A DNA stretch of 64,000 nt from Bacillota bacterium. Lineage in GTDB: Bacteria > Bacillota > Clostridia > Lachnospirales > Lachnospiraceae. The stretch's first letter is position 1, and each line of letters opens with the position of its first letter. This document shows positions 1 to 7,285 of this stretch, in pieces. The DNA lies in contig JAEYSV010000043.1 of NCBI GenBank assembly GCA_023434365.1, positions 35,546 through 99,545 of the forward strand, read 5' to 3'. Under the pieces are notes generated by a model that saw only the letters and a program-made list of their open reading frames with translations, was not told where the DNA came from and searched no databases. A program made the translations under genes and the position numbers.

Positions 1-1011
1 TTTTAAGGAACAAGGAATCTGTAATGCTCTATTATATGCAGTAATTTTATCACAAAGTGCTGTTACACATTCTGCATCTGTTCCCGTAATTCCAACACTT
101 CTTGCAATTTCTGCATATCTTCCTTCTGCTTCTTTTGCATTAAATTGAATTACATATGGTAGGTAAATCGCATTAGCACATCCATGAGGAATATGACCCG
201 TAGAGAAGGCTGCTCCAGTTTTATGTGCCATGGAGTGTACGATTCCAAGTAATGCATTAGAAAATGCCATACCTGCCATACACTGCGCATAGTGCATCTG
301 TTCTCTCGCATTCATATCTCCTACGTAAGAATCCTTAAGATAATCAAATACCATATGTATTGCCTTTAATGCAAGAGGATCGGTAAATGGAGAGTTTAAC
401 GTAGATACATACGCTTCAACTGCATGAGTCAATGCATCCATTCCGGTGTGTGCAGTTAATGTCTGTGGCATCGTTTCAGCAAGTTCTGGATCTACAATTG
501 CAATATCTGGTGTAATATTAAAATCAGCTAACGGATATTTTACTCCCTTAGCATAATCTGTAATAACGGAGAACGCTGTCACTTCCGTTGCTGTACCTGA
601 TGTTGACGGAATGGCAAGAAATCTTGCTTTGGTACGCAGTGTCGGGAAGTTAAATGGAATACAAAGTTCTTCAAATGTGGTTTCAGGATATTCATAAAAT
701 GCCCACATTGCTTTTGCTGCATCTATAGGAGAACCTCCACCCATCGAAATAATCCAGTCCGGTTCAAATTCTATCATCATTTTAGCGCCTTCCATAACGG
801 TCTCTACCGATGGGTCTGGCTCAACATTTTCAAATAAACAAGTTTCTATATTCGCTTCTTTTAGATACGCTAATGCTTTATCAACAAAGCCAAAACGCTT
901 CATGGAACCGCCACCAAGTACAATGATCGCTTTCTTTCCCTGTAATTGTTTTAAGAATTCTAACGATCCTTTGCCATAATACAAATCGCGTGGTAATGTA
1001 AATCTCATCAT
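1..1011 (-). CDS. Iron-containing alcohol dehydrogenase, C-terminus cut by window edge
   Basis: NAD(P)H-dependent aldehyde/ketone reductase of the Fe-ADH family, cytoplasmic, probably a fermentative butanol/ethanol dehydrogenase. All 337 visible codons read open to the window edge; the family is usually about 385 residues, so roughly 50 C-terminal residues are missing. The dinucleotide-binding stretch GGGSPIDAAK lies near residue 92. TGMDALTH near 189 supplies metal ligands Asp192 and His196, and GIVHSMAH plus HIPHG supply His259 and most likely His276. The start is fixed by AGGAGG eight bases upstream of ATG. A Rex-like palindrome sits about 85 bp upstream, suggesting NADH/NAD-dependent control. 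The exact substrate cannot be told from sequence. Confidence 0.93.
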   Translation of the reverse strand, partial: MMRFTLPRDLYYGKGSLEFLKQLQGKKAIIVLGGGSMKRFGFVDKALAYLKEANIETCLFENVEPDPSVETVMEGAKMMIEFEPDWIISMGGGSPIDAAKAMWAFYEYPETTFEELCIPFNFPTLRTKARFLAIPSTSGTATEVTAFSVITDYAKGVKYPLADFNITPDIAIVDPELAETMPQTLTAHTGMDALTHAVEAYVSTLNSPFTDPLALKAIHMVFDYLKDSYVGDMNAREQMHYAQCMAGMAFSNALLGIVHSMAHKTGAAFSTGHIPHGCANAIYLPYVIQFNAKEAEGRYAEIARSVGITGTDAECVTALCDKITAYNRALQIPCSLK

Positions 1012-1093
1012 ATGAATGACCTCCTAGTTCTGCTTTTACATCTATCAATGTGTTATGTGATGGAAGAAATAACAACTCGAAGACATTATATCA

Positions 1094-1111
1094 TTGTTAA
1101 ATAATTAACGC
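1094..1111. promoter_or_regulatory. Candidate Rex operator upstream of the alcohol dehydrogenase
   Basis: TTGTTAAATAATTAACGC matches the Rex consensus TTGTTAA-N4-TTAACAA except at the last two positions. Rex is the NADH-responsive repressor of fermentation genes in clostridia, and alcohol dehydrogenases are among its classic targets. The location, between the start codon and the upstream gene, is right for an operator. AT-rich DNA can throw up such sites by chance, so the call is moderate. Confidence 0.6.
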
Positions 1112-1380
1112 AAGTGCTATTTGTTATTTTTTTGACTATTTTCTGATAATTGGTATTTACACTGTGCTTTTATCACTGTTTTATGTAGTAGTTCCTAAAA
1201 TATACAATATTTACTTTTCATCCCAAACATGGTTATAGTAAAAATTCTCTGTTTTATTGAGGAAATTCTAGTCACTCCTTATATCAAGGTAGTTAAATCA
1301 CATAATTTGTTAATATTATAACGAATTTGTAAGTTATCTCTATTCGCCCTTTCATGTAATTCTCCCCAAAGATAGTTCGT
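1112..1380. other. AT-rich intergenic region, nothing recognised
   Basis: This stretch lies between the Rex-like site and the terminator of the DUF2892 gene. I see no ORF with a ribosome binding site, no RNA structure and no repeat. It presumably carries the promoter of the alcohol dehydrogenase, but no convincing -35/-10 pair stands out. Confidence 0.4.
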
Positions 1381-1430
1381 AAAAAAGGAGGCTCGCTCCA
1401 TAGCATAATATTACTATTTCGCGACGCCTC
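1381..1430 (-). terminator. Rho-independent terminator of the DUF2892 gene
   Basis: Inverted repeat GAGGC-TCGC / GCGA-C-GCCTC with a roughly 24-nt loop, followed on the minus strand by a run of six T. It lies 25 bp past the stop codon of the gene at 1455. Confidence 0.75.
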
Positions 1431-1454
1431 AAGTTATAGATATATAATGAAACC

Positions 1455-1913
1455 CTACTTCTTTAAAACATAGAACAACTCAGTCGGGTCTTCTTTGCTA
1501 ATGTCACAAAAGTCGCCACGACTATAGCGCATGACCATACTTTCTTGAAAGATTTCTTCTGAAGTCCTTATTCCTAACTTTCTGATAATAGGTAGCGGTG
1601 GACACCAGCCAAATACGGCATGTAATAGTAGAAAAGAGCTGACAGTTCCTGATAAAAAAGACCATCGACGTCTGCCGCAAAGTCCCATTAGAGAACTAAA
1701 TAGAATAAGAGTTGCTGCATTTGATTCTAATACTCTTTCGGTATCCCATTCCTTGTCTAGCTGTTCTATACGCTTAGTCAAAGTTTCCATACTTTTACCC
1801 TTGTACAGGTTAATACTATCGACTGTCTTTTGTTCAATTTTCTTGTTGTCTCCACTGCAGGTACTTTCCATCACCCTTTTTGTCGTAGGAGGAATTTTCA
1901 TTCTTTGCATCAT
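1455..1913 (-). CDS. DUF2892 (YgaP-type) membrane protein
   Basis: A 152-residue protein whose residues about 60-115 fit the DUF2892/YgaP transmembrane module: an Arg-rich start, two hydrophobic helices and a closing G-W-C-P-P-L-P-I-I-R-K-L-G-I motif. The hydrophilic N-terminal 50 residues and the C-terminal tail are not recognised. DUF2892 modules often accompany rhodanese domains, but none is present here. AAGGAG lies seven bases before ATG, and a terminator follows, so it is a single-gene unit. Role unknown. Confidence 0.75.
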   Translation of the reverse strand: MMQRMKIPPTTKRVMESTCSGDNKKIEQKTVDSINLYKGKSMETLTKRIEQLDKEWDTERVLESNAATLILFSSLMGLCGRRRWSFLSGTVSSFLLLHAVFGWCPPLPIIRKLGIRTSEEIFQESMVMRYSRGDFCDISKEDPTELFYVLKK

Positions 1914-2017
1914 ACTTAACTCCTTTTCATTGCAATTGTTTGTGCTTTCTCTTTGTTAGCATTGCAAATTGTTAAACGAATTATACTTTAACTTAATTAA
2001 CTTACGTCTTGTCGTGA

Positions 2018-2035
2018 TTGTGTGTTAATTAACAA
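2018..2035. promoter_or_regulatory. Weak Rex-like palindrome upstream of the DUF2892 gene
   Basis: TTGTGTGTTAATTAACAA keeps a perfect right half (TTAACAA) but has three mismatches in the left half of the Rex consensus. It is listed only because a better match precedes the neighbouring alcohol dehydrogenase. Confidence 0.25.
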
Positions 2036-2037
2036 TT

Positions 2038-2169
2038 AGAGTTTCGTTGGCGAAACTCTACGCCTGCGGTGGGTCGCTTAGGCGACATTATTCATTTCCG
2101 CCGCAGTGCGATCCTTGCGGAGCTTATTTTATATCATAGGACGTAATTTCCTATGATATAAAATAAGCT
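2038..2169 (-). repeat. Dispersed palindromic intergenic element, copy 1 (long form)
   Basis: The element contains a small hairpin (gagtttcg/cgaaactc), a middle section with nested dyads around gcgg and gtcgc, and a perfect 21-bp inverted repeat (arms 2121-2141 and 2149-2169, loop of 7) built around TATATCATAGGA. A second copy at 12611-12678 shares the gagtttcg end, the gcggagc box and the TATCATAGGA palindrome. It does not encode a protein. Both copies sit just beyond a gene terminator in the same orientation, which is typical of small mobile or structured repeats. Confidence 0.7.
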
Positions 2170-2205
2170 GTGAAATCAGTGGCTATTAACCTCTGATCTC
2201 ACAGC
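2167..2205 (-). terminator. Terminator of the chemoreceptor gene
   Basis: Stem GCTGTGA-ATCAG / CTGAT-TCACAGC, followed on the minus strand by TTATTTTATATC. On the plus strand it is followed by TTTT, so it may act in both directions. Confidence 0.7.
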
Positions 2206-2247
2206 TTTTCTATATTACATATTACTCATAATTCATAAATTCTTTTG

Positions 2248-4236
2248 TTACTGTTTAAATTTATAGACTGTTGCTTGTAATTTTTCGGCTAGTCCTGCAA
2301 GTTCTTCGCTAGAGTGTGCAATCTCGTTAATAGAAGCTGTTTGTTCCTCCATTGAAGCAGTCACTTCCTGAGTAGATGCTGAATTTTCTTCAGCAATTGC
2401 AGAGAGGTTTTGTAGTGTATCCATAATCTCTGCTTTCATTGACTCCATTTCTTTTCCTGATAAATTCAATTTTTCGACAGTCAGAATAGCTACTTCTATT
2501 GCACGATAGATTGCTTCATAGTTATTTCTGTTTTTCACAACACTTTCTGTCTGCTCTTTGATAACTTTTTCCATTGTAGTGATTGTATCCACCGCATCCT
2601 TTGAATTCTCAAGTAACTCAGACACTGTTTTATCAATATCTTTTGTAGATTTTGCAGACTCTTCAGCTAGCTTTCTTATTTCTTCTGCTACTACAGCAAA
2701 CCCCTTCCCAGCTTCCTGGGCTCTGGCTGCTTCTATTGCGGCATTCAATGCTAACAGATTCGTTTGATCTGCTATCGCAGCAATTGCTGTACTTGCTTCT
2801 CTTATTTTTTGTGAACTTGTATCTGTTCTTAATATTACTGAATATATCTCTTTACTTGCTTCGTTATTTTTCTCAGTCATATCAGATAGATATTTGATAT
2901 CACTCATACCCTCATTAACAATTCTTTCAACTTCCACAGTTGCTTGATTCATTTCATTTAAGTATACTTGATCTTGCTCAATTGCTTGCCCAAGCTTTTC
3001 TGCTTTCACAGAACCATTTTGTGTAAACTGTGCCTGATCATATGCTCCACTTGCAATTTCAGTAACAGTATTGGAGATGTCTTCGGCAGTACTTGCTGAC
3101 TGTTCAGTTGTTGCTGTTAACTCTTCCGAAGAGGACGCCAACTGCTCAGATGATATTGTAATTTCTTTTATAATATTTCGTAAACTCTCTGTTATGTCCT
3201 GTAATGAGTTAGCCAGTATACCAATCTCATCGTTTCTCTTTCGATATTTCTCTTCCACATTTCCACTAATATCCAAACCAGCAATTCGCTTTGCTTGACC
3301 TACCGTTTTAATAATAGGTTTTGAAATAGTACTTCCTATTACGTATACAATAAGAATACTCAAGATAAGAATAGCTGAAATTACAACAATCATCAGATTA
3401 CTTAAGCTATCAATTGCACTTAACACTTCCGTCTTCTCAGCTGTTATTATTAAACTCCATGGTGTCCCATCAATTGCCTGATAACTGGCATATAACTCTT
3501 TGCCTTCAAAACTATATGCAGATACACCTGATTCGCTCTGTATCGCATTGTTTAACATCATAACCAAGGATTGAAGCGAGGAATCATTCTCTGCTTCTTT
3601 AATCGGCGAGTACTGATTCAATACCTTATCTCTATCAGGGTGTGCAATCACTACTCCATCCTTATTAACCATATAGCTATAACCATTTTGACCATAACCG
3701 ATATCATCCACGATTTCACTAAGCGTGTTTCCATCTCTTCTTCCAATTAGAGCACCAACAACAACACTATCCTTAACAATTGGGACAGCCATCATCAGAA
3801 CTGGTTCGCCAGTAACAGAACTTATAATTACATCGGAAGCATTCATTTCTCCCTGTAGTGCTTTTTTTATGTAATCTCGTTCCCCAAGATTGGCCGTTTG
3901 ACCATTCGTGTATAGAACATTTCCATCCATATCTACTATTCCGAGTTCCAAAAACTCTGTAAATCCTATTTGGTTCTTTAATTCCTCCTGCTGCTGACTC
4001 CAATCCATTGAGATTATTTCATCATTTAATGCCATCATTCTCAATATAAATAACTGCGTATCTAACCTGGTTTTTGTTACCTTAGCTCCTTCTTTTGCTA
4101 TAGAAGAAAGCCCATTTTCCGCTTCATGACTGATAGCATTTTGTGAAAAAACATGCGAGATCAAACCAATTGATGATGTAGCTAATAGAGTTAATACAGA
4201 AAAACTCAATACCAGTCTTAATCTTATACTTTTCAT
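2248..4236 (-). CDS. Methyl-accepting chemotaxis protein (dCache-HAMP-MCP)
   Basis: Membrane chemoreceptor that signals to CheA/CheW. The order is: TM helix near residues 5-28, an extracellular double-Cache-like sensor of about 240 residues (with YMVNKDGVVIAHPD, typical of Cache), a second TM helix near 280-302, HAMP, then the long signalling coiled coil with hairpin tip DQTNLLALNAAIEAARAQE and a C-terminal adaptation segment. An upstream ATG at 4263 exists, but the GGAGG directly before MKSIRLRL favours 4236. Its leader carries a c-di-GMP-I riboswitch, so receptor expression should respond to the motile/sessile second messenger. The ligand is unknown; Cache domains usually bind amino acids or carboxylates. 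Confidence 0.93.
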   Translation of the reverse strand: MKSIRLRLVLSFSVLTLLATSSIGLISHVFSQNAISHEAENGLSSIAKEGAKVTKTRLDTQLFILRMMALNDEIISMDWSQQQEELKNQIGFTEFLELGIVDMDGNVLYTNGQTANLGERDYIKKALQGEMNASDVIISSVTGEPVLMMAVPIVKDSVVVGALIGRRDGNTLSEIVDDIGYGQNGYSYMVNKDGVVIAHPDRDKVLNQYSPIKEAENDSSLQSLVMMLNNAIQSESGVSAYSFEGKELYASYQAIDGTPWSLIITAEKTEVLSAIDSLSNLMIVVISAILILSILIVYVIGSTISKPIIKTVGQAKRIAGLDISGNVEEKYRKRNDEIGILANSLQDITESLRNIIKEITISSEQLASSSEELTATTEQSASTAEDISNTVTEIASGAYDQAQFTQNGSVKAEKLGQAIEQDQVYLNEMNQATVEVERIVNEGMSDIKYLSDMTEKNNEASKEIYSVILRTDTSSQKIREASTAIAAIADQTNLLALNAAIEAARAQEAGKGFAVVAEEIRKLAEESAKSTKDIDKTVSELLENSKDAVDTITTMEKVIKEQTESVVKNRNNYEAIYRAIEVAILTVEKLNLSGKEMESMKAEIMDTLQNLSAIAEENSASTQEVTASMEEQTASINEIAHSSEELAGLAEKLQATVYKFKQ

Positions 4237-4308
4237 AGTCCTCCATTCTATTGGGCAATACATTGAAGTCGTTAATTTGGACTATACCTTTTCATTCTTA
4301 TTTAGTTT

Positions 4309-4394
4309 ATTAGCAACTGGCTACCATCTTGATTATGTTTCATCAAGGAAGGCCCTAAGCTTTGCGTCCTTATTTTTCAATAAGTTTGCCCAAT
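4309..4394 (-). ncRNA. Cyclic-di-GMP-I (GEMM-I) riboswitch
   Basis: On the minus strand the leader contains GGGCAAAC, a first hairpin capped by GAAA, the near-invariant GACGCAAAGC, then GGGCC and a second stem closing with GGTAGCCAGTTGC. This order and these boxes are those of the GEMM-I aptamer; the GAAA tetraloop and its receptor-side stem are both recognisable. It ends about 70 nt before the chemoreceptor start. GEMM-I aptamers commonly control motility and chemotaxis genes in clostridia. I do not see a clear expression-platform terminator, so translational control or an unresolved terminator is possible. Confidence 0.85.
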
Positions 4395-4621
4395 TTAATA
4401 ATATTTACACATACTTTTCCATATTATCAGCATTGCATTCTGTTTGCAATACATAAATTAACAATTTTTTCATTTTTTATATTACTTTGTTTACTCTTTT
4501 AGCAGCTCAATAAAATGCTCTATGATATAACTATACTTATTATCCTTTGCTTCGTTGGCCAATAATGTTAGCTTTTCAAATATGACAATACCGACCTTAA
4601 TCATTTTAGAAGTAGCCCATT

Positions 4622-4783
4622 TTACCCTTTTCTAGGTATCTGCAGAATCTCTTCTCTCTCCTTTTGAATAGCTTCAATCATCTTCTGCTTTTCTTTTACC
4701 GCATACTCTGGATTTTCACAATGGTAAAACGGGCACATCCTTTCATTAGAATCATAGTATGCACCACAGTTATAACACTCCAT
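4622..4783 (-). CDS. Small zinc-ribbon-like protein (53 aa)
   Basis: Short ORF beginning MECYNCGAYYDSNERMCPFY and ending in a charged, probably helical tail (KEKQKMIEAIQKEREEIL). Four cysteines, C3-x2-C6 and C17-x4-C22, could bind one zinc, although the second pair has an unusual spacing. GGGAGG lies five bases upstream of ATG, a strong ribosome binding site. It sits between the chemoreceptor leader and the flavodiiron gene on the same strand. No family name is recognised. Confidence 0.7.
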   Translation of the reverse strand: MECYNCGAYYDSNERMCPFYHCENPEYAVKEKQKMIEAIQKEREEILQIPRKG

Positions 4784-4842
4784 AAGTCCTCCCACTCCTT
4801 ATAAATGTTTGCAATTTAGTCATACCATATTATACCATATAA

Positions 4843-6036
4843 TCACATGATGCAAAGTTCTTTTCCAAACTCCTTACATCGAGCTAAGGCTTCTTCATCA
4901 GGATTCCATAATTCTTTTATTCCTTCATTCACTAAGTTAAAACCAGCATCTTTAAGCTCTTGATTTATTATTTTTAATGACTCTCCACTCCATCCATAAC
5001 TCCCAAACGCAGCTCCCATTTTACCTTTAAACTGAAGTCCTTTTATTAATTCTAAGATTGAAGCAGTGGAGGAAAGAATTCCGTGATTAATTGTTGAGGA
5101 GCCAACCAAAACCATTTTTGACTTAAACACTTCAGTAATGATATCATTTTTATCACTTTTTGAAGAATTGTGGAGTTTTAGAATGATATCGTTATTGGCA
5201 CTTTTTATTCCTTCTGCAATGGCTTCTGCCATTCTTCTAGTTCCGTTCCACATTGTATCGTAGATAATGGTAATCTGATTTTCCTGATAATCTTTTGCCC
5301 ATTCCAAGTACTTATGCACGATTTGCAACGGTCTGTCTCTCCATATAATTCCATGACTTGTACATATCATGTTAACAGGTAGATTTAGCCCTACGACTTC
5401 CTCAATCTTCTTTACAACCAATTTATTATATGGAGTTAGAATATTCGCATAATACTTAATTGCTTCTGCATATAAGTCAGCCTGATCCACCTTATCATTG
5501 TACATCATTTCTGAAGCATAGTGCTGCCCAAACGCATCATTGCTAAATAGTATGTTTTCACCCGTCATATAAGTAAACATGGAATCAGGCCAATGCAGCA
5601 TCTTAGCTTCCACAAATACTAATTTATTTTTCCCAATTTCTAACGTATCACCACTCTTTACTTCTACAAAATTCCAGTCTTTATGATGATGTCCCTTGAT
5701 GATTCCTACTCCAGCTTTTGTACAATAAATTGGGGTGTCCGGTATTTCTTTCATTAACTCTACAAGTGCACCACTATGGTCAATCTCGGAATGATTCATA
5801 ATGATATAATCAATCTGGGATAATTTAACCTCTTTTTTCAGGTTGGCAACAAACTCTTTTGCAAATGGTTGCCAAACAGTATCGATTAGTACTGTCTTTT
5901 CATCTTTAATTAAGTATGAATTATAAGATGACCCTTTATGGGTAGAGTACTCCTCTCCATGAAACGTTTTTAATTCCCAATCAATCTTACCTACCCATGT
6001 AATCGTATCACTAATCTTAAATGGCATACTCATCAT
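4843..6036 (-). CDS. Flavodiiron protein (oxygen/NO reductase, FprA-type)
   Basis: Cytoplasmic detoxifying enzyme of anaerobes that reduces O2 to water and/or NO to N2O with electrons from rubredoxin. Residues 1-250 are the metallo-beta-lactamase-like diiron domain with NHSEIDHSGA (the H-x-E-x-D-H ligand set), then HWPDS and DAFGQH. Residues 255-397 are a flavodoxin domain, with TMWNGTRRMAEAI as the FMN phosphate loop and GSYGWSGES later. The length of 397 matches the two-domain class, with no fused rubredoxin or flavin reductase. AAGGAAG precedes ATG-ATG; the second ATG would be better spaced, so the start is uncertain by one to three codons. It reads divergently from the DUF4397 gene. Confidence 0.93.
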   Translation of the reverse strand: MMSMPFKISDTITWVGKIDWELKTFHGEEYSTHKGSSYNSYLIKDEKTVLIDTVWQPFAKEFVANLKKEVKLSQIDYIIMNHSEIDHSGALVELMKEIPDTPIYCTKAGVGIIKGHHHKDWNFVEVKSGDTLEIGKNKLVFVEAKMLHWPDSMFTYMTGENILFSNDAFGQHYASEMMYNDKVDQADLYAEAIKYYANILTPYNKLVVKKIEEVVGLNLPVNMICTSHGIIWRDRPLQIVHKYLEWAKDYQENQITIIYDTMWNGTRRMAEAIAEGIKSANNDIILKLHNSSKSDKNDIITEVFKSKMVLVGSSTINHGILSSTASILELIKGLQFKGKMGAAFGSYGWSGESLKIINQELKDAGFNLVNEGIKELWNPDEEALARCKEFGKELCIM

Positions 6037-6145
6037 TCTTCCTTTTCTTTGTTAATCGATTCAAAAATTCATTACGAAAGGTAGGTTTCCCTTAATATCC
6101 TTCCTTATGCAATTATTGAAATATAAGAATCTTTCCTCAAATAGA

Positions 6146-6174
6146 TTAACATTTTATGACACAAAAAATATAAT
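6146..6174 (+). promoter_or_regulatory. Sigma-A type promoter of the DUF4397 gene
   Basis: TTAACA (6146-6151), a 17-bp spacer, then TATAAT (6169-6174), about 29 bp before the chosen start codon. The match and spacing are nearly ideal. Confidence 0.65.
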
Positions 6175-6202
6175 ATATAGAGAAACGAAAACGAGGTATG
6201 TA

Positions 6203-7171
6203 ATGGAACGTAATTTATATACTAATCCGAGTAATAGTAACAACAATACGACTAATGGAAACAATAATAGAACTAACATGAGAACAAACAACAATTTGAC
6301 AACACCGGGGACGGGCACTATGGGACCAGGAACCCCTAGAACAGGCATGCCAGGAACTAGCATGCCACGAACTATGACTCCTGGTGCGGGTACTCCGGCT
6401 ACCGGTATGCCTGGCGCTGGTATGCCTGGTACTGGTATGCCTAGAACCGGCGCACCTGCTACTGGCACTCCTGGCGCTGGTATGCCTAGAACTGGCGCAC
6501 CTGCTACTGGCACTCCTGGTACTGGTATGCCTAGAACTGGCACCCCTAATGGAACTTCAAGAATGAATGGGCAACCAATGAACTCCTATGTAAGACTGCT
6601 TCACGCAGTTCCTAATGCACCAGCTGTTGATATTTATGCTAATAATGCGCTTCTTGCAAGAGATTTAGCTTTTGGAGAAGCAACTGATTATGCACCAATA
6701 CCATCCAACAACTACAATATCAGAATTTTCCCATCAGGAAAAACAGATACTCCAGTCATAGATACCGACATATTTGTTCCTGCTAACACTGTATTGACAG
6801 TTGCAGCGATCGGGACCCTGCCTGAAATAAGCCTTTATCCTATTCAAGAACCACCTAATGGGCAACATTCTGGCGAATCGTGCGTAAGATTTGTTCATTT
6901 GTCACCTGATGCACCTAGCGTTGATATCAATACCTCTGATGGTACGACAGTATTTAGTAATATAGCCTTTGAAGGCATCAGTAATTACGTATGTGTGAAT
7001 GCAGGCACATATACTTTTGATGTTGCACCTACCGGAACAACTAATACCGTTTTAACTGTCCCAGATGTGAATCTAGAAAAAGATAAATTCTACACAATCT
7101 ATGCAATTGGTTTAGTTAATGGAACACCTGAATTAGAAGCCATCTTACTTGATGAGCCAAGATATATGTAA
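6203..7171 (+). CDS. DUF4397 protein with elastin-like pentapeptide repeats
   Basis: A 322-residue protein. The start is taken at ATG 6203, preceded by CGAGGT and 29 bp after a promoter, rather than at an ATG 96 bp upstream that lies ahead of the promoter. Residues 1-32 are Asn/Thr-rich. Residues about 34-115 are some 16 consecutive pentads of the form [M/T/A]-P-[G/R/A]-[T/A]-G, resembling elastin VPGXG. Residues about 125-320 hold two DUF4397 units, beginning YVRLLHAVPNAPAVDIY and CVRFVHLSPDAPSVDI. DUF4397 units are beta-sandwich domains usually found on exported or surface proteins, yet no signal peptide is visible here. A spore-coat or surface role is possible but not shown. Confidence 0.8.
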   Translation: MERNLYTNPSNSNNNTTNGNNNRTNMRTNNNLTTPGTGTMGPGTPRTGMPGTSMPRTMTPGAGTPATGMPGAGMPGTGMPRTGAPATGTPGAGMPRTGAPATGTPGTGMPRTGTPNGTSRMNGQPMNSYVRLLHAVPNAPAVDIYANNALLARDLAFGEATDYAPIPSNNYNIRIFPSGKTDTPVIDTDIFVPANTVLTVAAIGTLPEISLYPIQEPPNGQHSGESCVRFVHLSPDAPSVDINTSDGTTVFSNIAFEGISNYVCVNAGTYTFDVAPTGTTNTVLTVPDVNLEKDKFYTIYAIGLVNGTPELEAILLDEPRYM

Positions 7172-7220
7172 TTATATATTGCATTATGCTTTCATTCAGA
7201 AAAGAAAATATTTTTACTCT

Positions 7221-7251
7221 AAAAAGACGCACCCATTATGTGAGTGCGTCT
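7221..7251. terminator. Bidirectional terminator between convergent genes
   Basis: Stem AGACGCAC / GTGCGTCT with a 11-nt loop. The minus-strand transcript ends in CTTTTTAG, so it is strongest for the membrane protein gene at 7286; the plus direction has only a weak T tract. Confidence 0.75.
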
Positions 7252-7285
7252 TAGTAACTATAATCAGTTCTATCAAATTAGTTCT

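Noticed and set aside
6154..6543. Minus-strand ORF rich in Val-Pro-Gly opposite the pentapeptide tract
   Set aside because: Antisense shadow of the elastin-like repeat, with no ribosome binding site.
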